DNA of 64,000 nt from Streptomyces zaomyceticus. Lineage in GTDB: Bacteria; Actinomycetota; Actinomycetes; Streptomycetales; Streptomycetaceae. Position numbers and translations under genes: made by a program. The stretch spans positions 124,001 through 188,000 of the forward strand of contig NZ_BNBZ01000009.1 of assembly GCF_014656215.1 (NCBI RefSeq). Reading direction: 5' to 3'. The notes under the pieces were generated by a model, which was not told the origin of the DNA, searched no databases, and was given only the letters and a program-made list of their open reading frames with translations. Shown here one piece after another: positions 41,749 to 49,653 of this stretch; positions within the stretch are counted from its first letter, which is position 1; every line of letters begins with the position of its first letter.

Positions 41749-42675
41749 ATGGAAGCGATCGTGTACGAGGAGTTCGGCGGCCCCGAGGTGCTGCGCCACA
41801 CGACCGGCGTCGCCGTACCGGAGCCCGGTCCCGGCGAGGTCCGGGTCAAGGTGGCGGCCGTGGGGCTGAACCCGGTGGACTGGAAGCGGCGTCACGGCTG
41901 GGTCGAGGAGTACTACCCGACGACCTTCCCGGCCGTACCGGGCCTGGAGTTCGCCGGTACCGTCGACGGGCTCGGCGAGGGCGTCACCGGTCTCTCCGTC
42001 GGCGACGAGGTCCTCGGCTGGACGAAGACCGGCGCCTACGCCGAGTACGCCATCGCCGGCATCGTCGCACCCAAGCCCGCCGGGCTCTCCTGGGAGGCCG
42101 CCGCGAGCCTCCCGGTGGCCGGGGAGACGGCGCAGCGCGTCCTGGACCTGATCGGCGTACGGCGGGGCGAGACGCTGTTCCTGCACGGTGCGGCGGGTGT
42201 CGTCGGCTCCGTCGGCGTCCAGCTCGCGGTCGCCGCCGGGATCACGGTCGTCGGCAGCGCGTCCGAGTCCAACCACGCCTACCTGCGGGAACTCGGCGCG
42301 ATCCCGGTGGCGTACGGGGAAGGCCTCGCCGACCGGGTGCGGGCCGCGGCCCCCGACGGCGTCGACGCGGTCTTCGACGCGGCCGGTCACGGGGTGCTGC
42401 CCGTCGCGATCGAGCTCCTGGGCGGGGCGGAGGCGGCGAAGGAGCGGATCGTGACGATCGCCGACGTCGACGCGGAGAAGCACGGGATCGTCTTCTCGGG
42501 AAACCTCGGCGACCCCGACGCCGTACGGGCCGGCCTCACGGCCCACGCGAGGGCGGCGGCGGCCGGCACCCTCGCGGTCCGGCCGGCCGGCACCTTCCCG
42601 CTGAAGGAGGCGGCGCGTGCCCAGGAACTCAGCGAATCGGGCCATGTACGGGGGAAGTTGATCCTGGTCCCGTGA
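41749..42675 (+). CDS. NADPH:quinone reductase-like MDR oxidoreductase
   Basis: A 308-residue zinc-free medium-chain dehydrogenase of the quinone oxidoreductase type. The N-terminal GroES-like domain shows AVGLNPVDWKRR and PGLEFAGTVDGLGEGV. The Rossmann domain shows LFLHGAAGVVGSVGVQLA (NADPH-binding AAGxVG motif, residues 144-161). The ATG has GGAGG five bases upstream. Members reduce quinones or enones with NADPH. It is divergent from the LuxR-type regulator; no tie to the biosynthetic cluster is evident. Confidence 0.9.
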   Translation: MEAIVYEEFGGPEVLRHTTGVAVPEPGPGEVRVKVAAVGLNPVDWKRRHGWVEEYYPTTFPAVPGLEFAGTVDGLGEGVTGLSVGDEVLGWTKTGAYAEYAIAGIVAPKPAGLSWEAAASLPVAGETAQRVLDLIGVRRGETLFLHGAAGVVGSVGVQLAVAAGITVVGSASESNHAYLRELGAIPVAYGEGLADRVRAAAPDGVDAVFDAAGHGVLPVAIELLGGAEAAKERIVTIADVDAEKHGIVFSGNLGDPDAVRAGLTAHARAAAAGTLAVRPAGTFPLKEAARAQELSESGHVRGKLILVP

Positions 42676-42707
42676 CGACCGGGGTGCGAGGCGTGCCCGG
42701 CGTTCAT

Positions 42708-42736
42708 GGCGGAGGGGGTGAGAGGATCCCTCCGCC
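42708..42736 (+). terminator. hairpin between oxidoreductase and GNAT genes
   Basis: GGCGGAGGG (42708-42716) pairs with CCCTCCGCC (42728-42736) across an 11-base loop. It could terminate the oxidoreductase transcript. It lies 35 bases before the GNAT start. Confidence 0.5.
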
Positions 42737-42771
42737 GTGAGTGCTGGTTCCGACCGTGGAGGGCGACGACG

Positions 42772-43377
42772 ATGTACGCGATACCCCTGGGAGACGACGG
42801 CGCGGAGCTGCGTCCGCTCGAACCGTGGCAGGCCGGGGAGTTCCTGGCGCACATGGACCGGGGACGCGAGTTCATCGGCGCGCGCAACGGACTCCCCGAC
42901 GTGGTCACGGACCTGGAGTCGAGCCGGGCCTTCCTCCGGCTGTACGCGGAGAGGGCGGCCGCCGACTCCGGCCGTATCCACGGCATCTGGTCCGGCGGCA
43001 CCCTCGTCGGCGCCGTGATCCTCCGGAAACTGGACGTCGAGCACGGCACGGCCGAGGCGGGCTGCTGGCTCGAACCGGCGGGCGTCGGCAAGGGGCTGGT
43101 GACCCGGGCGGCGCGGGCGCTCGTCGACTGGGCGATCGAGGTGCGCGGGATCCACCGGGTGGAGTGGGTGGTCTCCTCCGACAACGAACCGAGCATCGCG
43201 GTCGCCCGCCGTCTGGGCATGACCAGGGACGGCGTCCTGAGGGAGAGCCACCCCTACCGCGGCAGGCGCCACGACGAGGAGGTCTGGTCGGTCCTGGCCC
43301 CGGAGTGGAGAGCGGCGAAGTCCGCGTCGAAGGCGGTCGCCGGCCCGTCCCGGTCGTCGGCCCCCGGTCCGGCCTAG
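42772..43377 (+). CDS. GNAT family N-acetyltransferase (RimJ/RimL type)
   Basis: A 201-residue acetyltransferase that should use acetyl-CoA to modify an N-terminal amine or small molecule. The fold is visible from ELRPLEPWQAGEFL through EAGCWLEPAGVGKGLVTRAARALVDW (CoA pyrophosphate loop, here AGVGKG) to IHRVEWVVSSDNEPSIAVARRLGM. The ATG has GGAGGG eight bases upstream. The last residues (PSRSSAPGPA) are encoded by the first unit of a 24-bp tandem repeat that continues past the stop, so the C-terminus may vary between strains. Confidence 0.88.
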   Translation: MYAIPLGDDGAELRPLEPWQAGEFLAHMDRGREFIGARNGLPDVVTDLESSRAFLRLYAERAAADSGRIHGIWSGGTLVGAVILRKLDVEHGTAEAGCWLEPAGVGKGLVTRAARALVDWAIEVRGIHRVEWVVSSDNEPSIAVARRLGMTRDGVLRESHPYRGRRHDEEVWSVLAPEWRAAKSASKAVAGPSRSSAPGPA

Positions 43378-43580
43378 GCGCCGCCTCCCGGTCCGGTCTG
43401 GTCGGCGGCTTCCGGTCCGGCCCGGACACCGGCCCCCGGTCCGGCCCGGACACCGGCCCCCGGTCCGGCCTGGACATCGGCTCCCGGTCCGGCCCGGTCA
43501 ACGGTCGTCGGCCGGATTCCGTGTGGGATCCCGTGCCGGTGGCTGTGGTGGCTGTGGTGGCTGTGGTGGCTGTGGTGGCC
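43364..43580. repeat. 24-bp and 9-bp tandem repeat arrays after the GNAT gene
   Basis: CCGGTCCGG recurs with an exact 24-base period at 43364, 43388, 43412, 43436, 43460 and 43484; the first unit holds the GNAT stop codon. A second array, four copies of GTGGCTGTG plus a partial, spans 43539-43580. The rest of 43378-43667 is GC-rich without a gene I can support. The arrays look like slippage products. Confidence 0.85.
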
Positions 43581-43667
43581 GCGGCGGGCGGCCCGGGCGG
43601 CTCGGGCACGGGCGAGGGTCCCGACCGCGCGACCCGCCCCGCGGGGGGACTTCGCGCGGGCGCGGGT

Positions 43668-43712
43668 GGACGGGGCGGTGACCCGGCTCCGACCCCGGTC
43701 ACCGCCCCGTCC
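43668..43712. terminator. bidirectional terminator hairpin
   Basis: A perfect 16-bp stem, 43668-43683 with 43697-43712, and a 13-base loop stand just beyond the end of the convergent permease gene (ends at 43729). Confidence 0.8.
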
Positions 43713-43728
43713 GTCCCACCATCGCCGC

Positions 43729-45879
43729 TCAGCGCGTCAGCCGCCACGCGGGGAGGGCCGACGCGGCGACCGCGACCGTCGCGCACACGCCCGCCGCCGC
43801 GCCGAGCGTGGTCCACGGGAGGGCCAGGGCCACCGGCGCCGAGAGGGCGGCGAGACCCGCTCCCAGGGTGCCCAGGACCAGCGCGGTCACCACGAGGCCG
43901 AGCAGGGCGCCGATCGCGACGGCGAGCGTCGCCTCGCCCGTCACCACCCGCAGGATCTGCGCCCTGGTGGCTCCGGCCAGCCGGAGCGAGGCCAGTTCCC
44001 CGCCGCGTACGGAGGTCGCCATGAGCAGGGTGTTGGCGAGGCCGATCACCGTGTAGACGAGGGCGATGCCGAGGACGAGGACCAGGCCGAGCCGGGTCTG
44101 CGGGCTGCCGCTCGACGGGCGGGCGGCGGCGGCCCAGGCGTCGGCGGTCCCGACAGCGCCGCCGCTCGCCTCCAGGGCCCGCACCGTGGCCGTACCGCCG
44201 CCGCGTGCCTCGATCCGGTCGGGGGCGGAGCCGGGGGCGTTCGCCCGGGTGACGTACGGCCCGTTGTCGCCGGTGCCGAGGGCGAGGACGGCCGCGATCC
44301 GGAGCCGTACAGGACCGGTCCCGTCCGCGCGCCAGACCTCGACGGTCTCGCCCACCCGGCGGTGCTGGAACTCCTCGTTGACGACGATCGACCGGTCGTC
44401 GAGGTCCCGCAGGTCGCCGGCGACCACGGGCAGCCGGGCGAGCGCCGCGAAGGCCGCCGGGTCGGTGACCGCCCGCGCCCCGTACTTCACGACAGCCGCG
44501 TCCCCGTCCCGTACGAAGACGGAGGTCGGCCCGGTAGGGGAGACGACGGCCCCGGCGGGCGGCCGCACCGGCCTCAGGGCCGGACCCGCCACGACGTACT
44601 CCGCGGCCGTCTGCTCTCGGGCCTCCACGCCCTTCGCCCGTGTGACGGTGGACGCCGAGCCGAAGAGCGTCCCGGCGAGCGCCACGGTCACGAGGACGGG
44701 GGCGGCGACGGCGGCGGTCCGGCGTACGGAGGCCGCGCTGTTCTCCCGTACCAGCGTCCCCACGGCCCCCCGCAGCCGCAGCAGCCCGGCCACCGGCCGG
44801 ACGAGCAGCGGGGAGAGCAGGGCGACGCCGGTGATCAGGAGCATCGGGAGCGTCGTGTACGTCTTCCGCTTGAGCAGCGCGGACGGGTCCGTGGCGTACG
44901 TCCAGACGAGGAGCCCGAGGCCGGTCAGGAGCAGTCCCGTACCGAGGAGGGCCCGGCCGAGGGGCAGGGTGTCGGCGTCGACGTCCGCGTCGCGGAGCGC
45001 GGCCGTCGGGCCGACCTTCCCGGCGCGCCGGGAAGCGGCCACGGCCCCGGCGAGGGCGACGGTCACCCCCGTCCAGAAGGACACGTGGAAGGGCCAGACC
45101 GGTCCGCCGACCGTGAACCACTCGGGCGCGAGACCGCCGTCGACGAGGGTCCTGGCGAGCAGGGGGGCGCCCAGGCCGCCGAGGGCGCATCCGGCGGCGG
45201 AGGCGAGCACGCCGAGCGCCGCCGCCTCGGCGAGGAGGAGTCGCCGGACCTGCCCCGGGGTGGCTCCGGCGGTCCGGAGCAGCCCGAACTCGCGGCGGCG
45301 CAGGGCGACGCCGAAGGCGAAGGTGGAGGCGACGACGAAGACGGAGACGAAGGCGGTGACGCCGCCGGAGGTGCCGAGGAGGGCGTTGAGGGCGACGAGC
45401 GCTTCGGCGTCCCGGTCGGGGTCGGGGTCGGCGCGCCTCCGCTCGGCGCCGGTGAGGACCTGGGCGCGGTCGCCGACGAGTGCCCGGACCTCGGCGACGG
45501 GAGCGTCCACGCCGACGGCGTCGGGGCCGGTGGGGCCGGTGGGGCCGGTGGCCGTTCCGGGGCCGCCGGAGGTGGTGACGGTCCAGCGGGCGCGGAGTTC
45601 GCGCAGCAGTTCTCTGTCCACAGGCTGTGGACGATCGAGCCGCTGCGTCACGGGCACGGTCTCGGGCCCGCGCCGCACGTCGAGCGTCAGCCGGTCCCGG
45701 CCCTGCACGACGACCGGCGAGGAGGCGAACCGCTGGGGAGCGCGCTCGGGCGCGTGAAAGGTGGCGGAGAGCCCGAGGCCCATGGTGGTGAGCAGCCCGA
45801 CGCCGAGCGCGAGGGCGACGAACCCGCCGAGGAAGGAGGCCCAGCGGGCGCGGAGGCCGGAGAGGACGACGGTCAGCAC
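43729..45879 (-). CDS. FtsX-like ABC transporter permease (second exporter)
   Basis: A 716-residue permease. The N-terminal helix (residues 15-40) is followed by an extracytoplasmic stretch, a first FtsX core (about 170-300), two helices (about 315-365), a second extracytoplasmic part and a terminal FtsX core (about 600-710). Its start overlaps the ATPase gene by 7 bases. A Gly/Pro/Thr repeat (TGPTGPTGP) lies near residue 115. Partner of the ATPase encoded upstream on the same strand. It is distinct in sequence from the first exporter at 8874. Substrate unknown. Confidence 0.88.
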   Translation of the reverse strand: MLTVVLSGLRARWASFLGGFVALALGVGLLTTMGLGLSATFHAPERAPQRFASSPVVVQGRDRLTLDVRRGPETVPVTQRLDRPQPVDRELLRELRARWTVTTSGGPGTATGPTGPTGPDAVGVDAPVAEVRALVGDRAQVLTGAERRRADPDPDRDAEALVALNALLGTSGGVTAFVSVFVVASTFAFGVALRRREFGLLRTAGATPGQVRRLLLAEAAALGVLASAAGCALGGLGAPLLARTLVDGGLAPEWFTVGGPVWPFHVSFWTGVTVALAGAVAASRRAGKVGPTAALRDADVDADTLPLGRALLGTGLLLTGLGLLVWTYATDPSALLKRKTYTTLPMLLITGVALLSPLLVRPVAGLLRLRGAVGTLVRENSAASVRRTAAVAAPVLVTVALAGTLFGSASTVTRAKGVEAREQTAAEYVVAGPALRPVRPPAGAVVSPTGPTSVFVRDGDAAVVKYGARAVTDPAAFAALARLPVVAGDLRDLDDRSIVVNEEFQHRRVGETVEVWRADGTGPVRLRIAAVLALGTGDNGPYVTRANAPGSAPDRIEARGGGTATVRALEASGGAVGTADAWAAAARPSSGSPQTRLGLVLVLGIALVYTVIGLANTLLMATSVRGGELASLRLAGATRAQILRVVTGEATLAVAIGALLGLVVTALVLGTLGAGLAALSAPVALALPWTTLGAAAGVCATVAVAASALPAWRLTR

Positions 45880-46778
45880 GAGGGCCTCCGGGCGGTGGTG
45901 GCGGTGGTGGCAGTGGGGGCGGTGGTGCGGGCCGTCGCCGACGCGGACGCCGTCCCCGTTCCCGACGCGGTCCCCGACGCGGTCCCCGACGCGGTTCCCG
46001 CCCCCGACGCCGATTCCGTCTCCAGGGCCGTCATCCGCGCCGCGACCGTCTCCACCGTCGGGCCCGGCAGTTCGCCCGCCACCCGGCCGTCGACGAGGAA
46101 GACCACACGGTCCGCGCGGGCCGCCGCCACCGGGTCGTGCGTGACCATGACGATCGTCTGCCCGTCCCGGTCGACCAGCTCCCGCAGCATCCCGAGGACC
46201 TCACGACTCGTCGTCGAGTCCAGCGCGCCGGTCGGCTCGTCGCCGAAGAGGACGGCGGGGCGGGTGATCAACGCCCGTGCGATGGCGACCCGTTGCTGCT
46301 GTCCGCCGGACAGCTCGCCCGGCCGGTGCCGTTCCCGACCAGAGAGCCCGACGCGCGCCAGCGCCTCCCGCACCTCCGTACGGGACGGGCGGCGGCCGGC
46401 CAGCCGGAGGGGCAGGGCCACGTTCTGCGCGGCCGTCAGGGCGGGCAGCAGGTTGAAGGACTGGAAGACGAAGCCGATCCGGTCCCGCCGCAGCAGGGTC
46501 AGGCGCCGCTCGCTCAGTCCCTCCAGGGCGACCCCGCCGACCTCCACCCGCCCGGCGGTGGGCCGGTCGAGCCCGGCCGCGCACTGGAGGAGGGTGGACT
46601 TGCCGGAGCCCGAAGGGCCCATGACGGCGGTGAAGGTCCCGGCGTGGAAGTCGAGGTCGACGCCGTCGAGGGCGCGGACGTCCCGGTGGTGGCGGGTGAG
46701 CCGGCGGAGCCGTACGGCGGCGGTGGAGCCGGTGCCGTGGGTACGGGTGGAGGGCGTCACGGGGGCTGTCGAGGTCAT
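45873..46778 (-). CDS. ABC transporter ATP-binding protein (second exporter)
   Basis: A 301-residue ATPase. Walker A is GPSGSGKST (about residues 54-62), the Q-loop FVFQSFNLL, the signature LSGGQQQR, Walker B VLFGDEPTGALD and the switch VTHDP. The ATG is chosen because the conserved domain starts about 25 residues later; longer in-frame extensions upstream are low-complexity. The last 45 residues are a Ser/Gly/Thr/Ala repeat (SGTASGTASGTG), disordered and repeat-derived. The stretch 46779-47020 before it is a GC-rich gap with GACCCTGCC-type repeats and no supported gene. Confidence 0.9.
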   Translation of the reverse strand: MTSTAPVTPSTRTHGTGSTAAVRLRRLTRHHRDVRALDGVDLDFHAGTFTAVMGPSGSGKSTLLQCAAGLDRPTAGRVEVGGVALEGLSERRLTLLRRDRIGFVFQSFNLLPALTAAQNVALPLRLAGRRPSRTEVREALARVGLSGRERHRPGELSGGQQQRVAIARALITRPAVLFGDEPTGALDSTTSREVLGMLRELVDRDGQTIVMVTHDPVAAARADRVVFLVDGRVAGELPGPTVETVAARMTALETESASGAGTASGTASGTASGTGTASASATARTTAPTATTATTARRPSC

Positions 46779-47020
46779 GCCCCCAGCGAACCGTTCCCGC
46801 GCCCGCCGATCACGACCACTGACGGGCGTCCGGGGGGTAGGCCTGGCCCTACCCCGAGGGGCGGGGTGAACCGACCCGGGCCGTCGGCACCTACCGTCGG
46901 CGCCGACCCTCGGCACTGACGGTCGACCCGGTCCGCCGACCCCGCTGGTCGGTCGATCCCGCACGCCCGCCGACCCTGCCGACCCTGCCGACCCCACCGG
47001 CCCCGCCGGCCCCGCCGGGA

Positions 47021-47839
47021 TCACCCCTCCCGTACGGCCTTCACGAACACGTCCAGCGCGTCACGGGGTTCGCGACCGCCGAGCAGCGCGCGCAGGTCGC
47101 TCTCGATCCCCGAACCGTCCAGGAAGCCGTGGGCGATCGCCGAGTACGTGCTCGCCAGCATCGGTACCTGGAACGGCTCGGCCCCGGAGGCGGCGATCGC
47201 GGCGCGCGCGTCCGCGAGCGTCCCCGGCGCGTACGTGGATCCCAGGGCCCGTGCCAGGTCGCCGCCGCCGAGCGCGCGCTCGCCGACGAGCTCGTACACC
47301 CGGCTCCGGTGGGCGGCCGGGTCCGTCGCGACCGAGACGGCGATGTCGGCGAGGTCCTCGCGGGCGACGGCGGCGAGACGGCCCTCGCCGAGGGGGCCGG
47401 TGATCCGGTCGTCGGCGTCGGGCGCGGCGATCCAGCTGAGGAACTCGGCGTAGAGGCCGTTGCGCAGGAACGTCCAGTCGAGGGTGGGCGAGCGCCGCAG
47501 CCGCCGCTCGGTCCAGCGGTGGGCGAGCGCGTACGTGAGGTGGTCGCCGTCGCCGGAGAGACTGGTGTACACGACGTGCCGGACGCCCGCCCGCTCGGCG
47601 GCCGAGATCGCGGCCCCGTGACGGGCGACGACCGTGTCGTCCTCGCCGTACCCGGCGGATATCAGCAGCAGCGTGTCCACCCCGGCGAAGGCCTCCGGCA
47701 GGGTTCCGGGGGCGTCGAAGTCGAGGCGGCGGGTGCCGGGAAGCCCCGCGCGCGTACCGAGGGCGACGTCCGCGCGGCCGGCGAGCCGTTCGGCGACGAG
47801 TGAGCCGAGAGCGCCGGATGCGCCGGTGACGAGCAGCAT
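47021..47839 (-). CDS. NmrA-like NAD(P)-binding protein
   Basis: A 272-residue atypical short-chain dehydrogenase of the NmrA / SDR-a type. The N-terminal dinucleotide fold is MLLVTGASGALGSLVAERL (GxxGxxG variant). The pattern HVVYTSLSGDG and WTFLRNGLYAEFL matches QOR2/YtfG-type quinone reductase relatives. The ATG is preceded by GGGGGAA. It is divergent from an HxlR regulator. This divergent pair is common in actinobacteria, and the HxlR protein most likely represses the oxidoreductase in response to electrophiles or quinones (family knowledge plus position). Confidence 0.9.
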   Translation of the reverse strand: MLLVTGASGALGSLVAERLAGRADVALGTRAGLPGTRRLDFDAPGTLPEAFAGVDTLLLISAGYGEDDTVVARHGAAISAAERAGVRHVVYTSLSGDGDHLTYALAHRWTERRLRRSPTLDWTFLRNGLYAEFLSWIAAPDADDRITGPLGEGRLAAVAREDLADIAVSVATDPAAHRSRVYELVGERALGGGDLARALGSTYAPGTLADARAAIAASGAEPFQVPMLASTYSAIAHGFLDGSGIESDLRALLGGREPRDALDVFVKAVREG

Positions 47840-47912
47840 GGATTCCCCCAGGGGTCGAGATGGCTGAGACCATCGTGGAGGGGCGGAGAAGATCGCGTAA
47901 GGAGGCACATTC

Positions 47913-48305
47913 ATGTCCGAGGGGCACAGGGAGGTAACCACCGATCCCTTGGTGAGCTGCGCGGAGGACTGCGGTGTACGGGACGTCCAGGACCGGCTCG
48001 GCGACAAGTGGACCGTGCACGTGGTCGTCGAACTCGCTCCGGGACCACGGCGGTTCAGGGAGCTCCAGCGGCTGGTCACCGGGGTCTCGCAGCGGATGCT
48101 GACCCTGACGCTGCGCCGCCTCGAACGGGACGGCCTCGTCTCGCGGACGGTGTACCCGACGACACCGCCGCAGGTGGAGTACGCGCTGACGGAGACCGGG
48201 CACAGCATGACCCACCTGATCAGACAGCTCGTCGACTGGTCGCTCGACCACCGTGCGGTGATCGCCCGGGCGCGCGAGGAATGGGACACGAGGACGACGG
48301 CGTGA
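47913..48305 (+). CDS. HxlR-family transcriptional regulator
   Basis: A 130-residue winged-helix regulator. The family pattern is complete: Cys-containing N-terminus (LVSCAEDCGVRDV), LGDKWTVHVVVEL, then RFRELQRLVTGVSQRMLTLTLRRLERDGLV and the wing with TPPQVEYALTETG. The two N-terminal cysteines (about residues 16 and 20) could be redox sensors as in related QorR/HypR-type regulators. AAGGAGG lies before the ATG. Divergent from the NmrA-like gene and coupled (GTGA) to the DUF2786 gene downstream. Confidence 0.92.
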   Translation: MSEGHREVTTDPLVSCAEDCGVRDVQDRLGDKWTVHVVVELAPGPRRFRELQRLVTGVSQRMLTLTLRRLERDGLVSRTVYPTTPPQVEYALTETGHSMTHLIRQLVDWSLDHRAVIARAREEWDTRTTA

Positions 48306-49426
48306 GTACGAGCACCACGATCGACAGGGCCTTCGAGGCGCTGTACGCGAGCGACGACGGGTCGCTCGACACGGCGGCGTCGCTGCTCGCCGCGGACCGC
48401 GGCGCCGACGCGGAACTGACCCGGCGCGGCGAGGAGTTCGTCCGCACGCTGTGGGAGCGGGGCTGGCAGCCGGCGGACGTCGTACGGCTGGCACGCCGTG
48501 ACCTCTCCGACGACCACCTGCGGGTGCTCACCGGCCTGATCCGCACCGAGACCGCCCGCTACGAGCGGCTGCCGCACGGCTGGCGGCCCCAGCTCGACGA
48601 ACTGGACGCGGCACCCGGGCGGCCGTCGGACCGCTTCTCGTACGCGACGACCGTCCTGGAGCTGTACCGGCTCCTGGTCCGGCTGCCGCGGCTCGACGCG
48701 GTCGGTCCGGTGCCGGGGGACGCGCTGCCGCCCGCGACCGCCGGGGAGCCCCGGATGCTCGGCCGGATCAGGGCGCTGCTCGCGAAGGCGGAGGCGACGG
48801 GGTATCCGGAGGAGGCGGAGGCGCTCACGGCCAAGGCCCAGGAACTCATGGCACGCCACAGCCTCGACGAGGCGACGCTCGCGGCGGGGGCACCGTCACC
48901 CGAGACGCCGGGCGCGATCCGGATCGGGGTGGAGCCGCCGTACGAGCAGGCGAAGGCGATCCTGCTGGACGCGGTCGCCACGGCGAACCACTGCCGGGCG
49001 GTGTGGAACGAGACGTACGGCTTCTCGACGGTCGTCGGCTTCGAGGCGGACCTCGACCCGGTCGAGCTGCTCTACACCTCGCTGCTCGTCCAGGGGACGG
49101 CGGCGATGACGCGGGCGGAGGCGGAGCAGCGGGCGGGCGGCCGCAAACGCACGAAGTCCTTCCGGCAGTCCTTCCTGCTCGCGTACGCGAACCGGCTCGG
49201 CGCGCGGCTCGCGACGACGTCCCGCCGCGTGGCGTCCGAGGCCCCGACCCTCCTCCCGGCCCTGGCCTCCCGGGACCTGGCGGTCACCACCCGCACGGAC
49301 GAACTCTTCCCGGAAACCCGCACCACGCGCGTGCGCGCGGCCTGGGACGAGGAGGGCTGGACCCACGGCGCCTCGGCAGCGGACAGAGCGGGCCTGAACC
49401 CGGGCCGACGGGGCTTGCGAGGCTGA
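48302..49426 (+). CDS. DUF2786 domain-containing protein
   Basis: A 374-residue protein. The DUF2786 core lies in the middle (MLGRIRALLAKAEATGYPEEAEALTAKAQELMARHSLDEA), followed by a region with HCRAVWN and YTSLLVQGTAAM typical for the family. The GTG start overlaps the HxlR stop. Function of the family is unknown; some members sit in phage or plasmid-related genes. The N-terminal 150 residues are helical with no motif I recognise. Its link to the HxlR/NmrA pair is only positional. Confidence 0.82.
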   Translation: MSTSTTIDRAFEALYASDDGSLDTAASLLAADRGADAELTRRGEEFVRTLWERGWQPADVVRLARRDLSDDHLRVLTGLIRTETARYERLPHGWRPQLDELDAAPGRPSDRFSYATTVLELYRLLVRLPRLDAVGPVPGDALPPATAGEPRMLGRIRALLAKAEATGYPEEAEALTAKAQELMARHSLDEATLAAGAPSPETPGAIRIGVEPPYEQAKAILLDAVATANHCRAVWNETYGFSTVVGFEADLDPVELLYTSLLVQGTAAMTRAEAEQRAGGRKRTKSFRQSFLLAYANRLGARLATTSRRVASEAPTLLPALASRDLAVTTRTDELFPETRTTRVRAAWDEEGWTHGASAADRAGLNPGRRGLRG

Positions 49427-49640
49427 ACCAGCCGACCGGGGGCCGGGGGCGGGGGGCCGACAACGGCACCCCGGGCCCCTGCCCGCCCCCGGGCACCCCG
49501 CCCCCCGGCCAGCCCGGCCCCCCGGCCCCCGCACCCCCAGTCGCCCCCGCCCGTTCGGGTGCCCCCGCCCCCGGCAGGGTTTCGGGAAGAGGCAGGCAGG
49601 GCGAGAGGGTGGAAAACGGTGACTATCGGTCCATTCCGGA

Positions 49641-49653
49641 TACGCTCGGGCCA
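49641..49653 (+). promoter_or_regulatory. -10 box of a leaderless promoter for the FUSC protein
   Basis: TACGCT at 49641-49646 is followed by six bases and the ATG, the same layout as the peptidase gene at 15188. The rest of the 226-base gap is a C/G tract without a supported gene. Confidence 0.45.
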
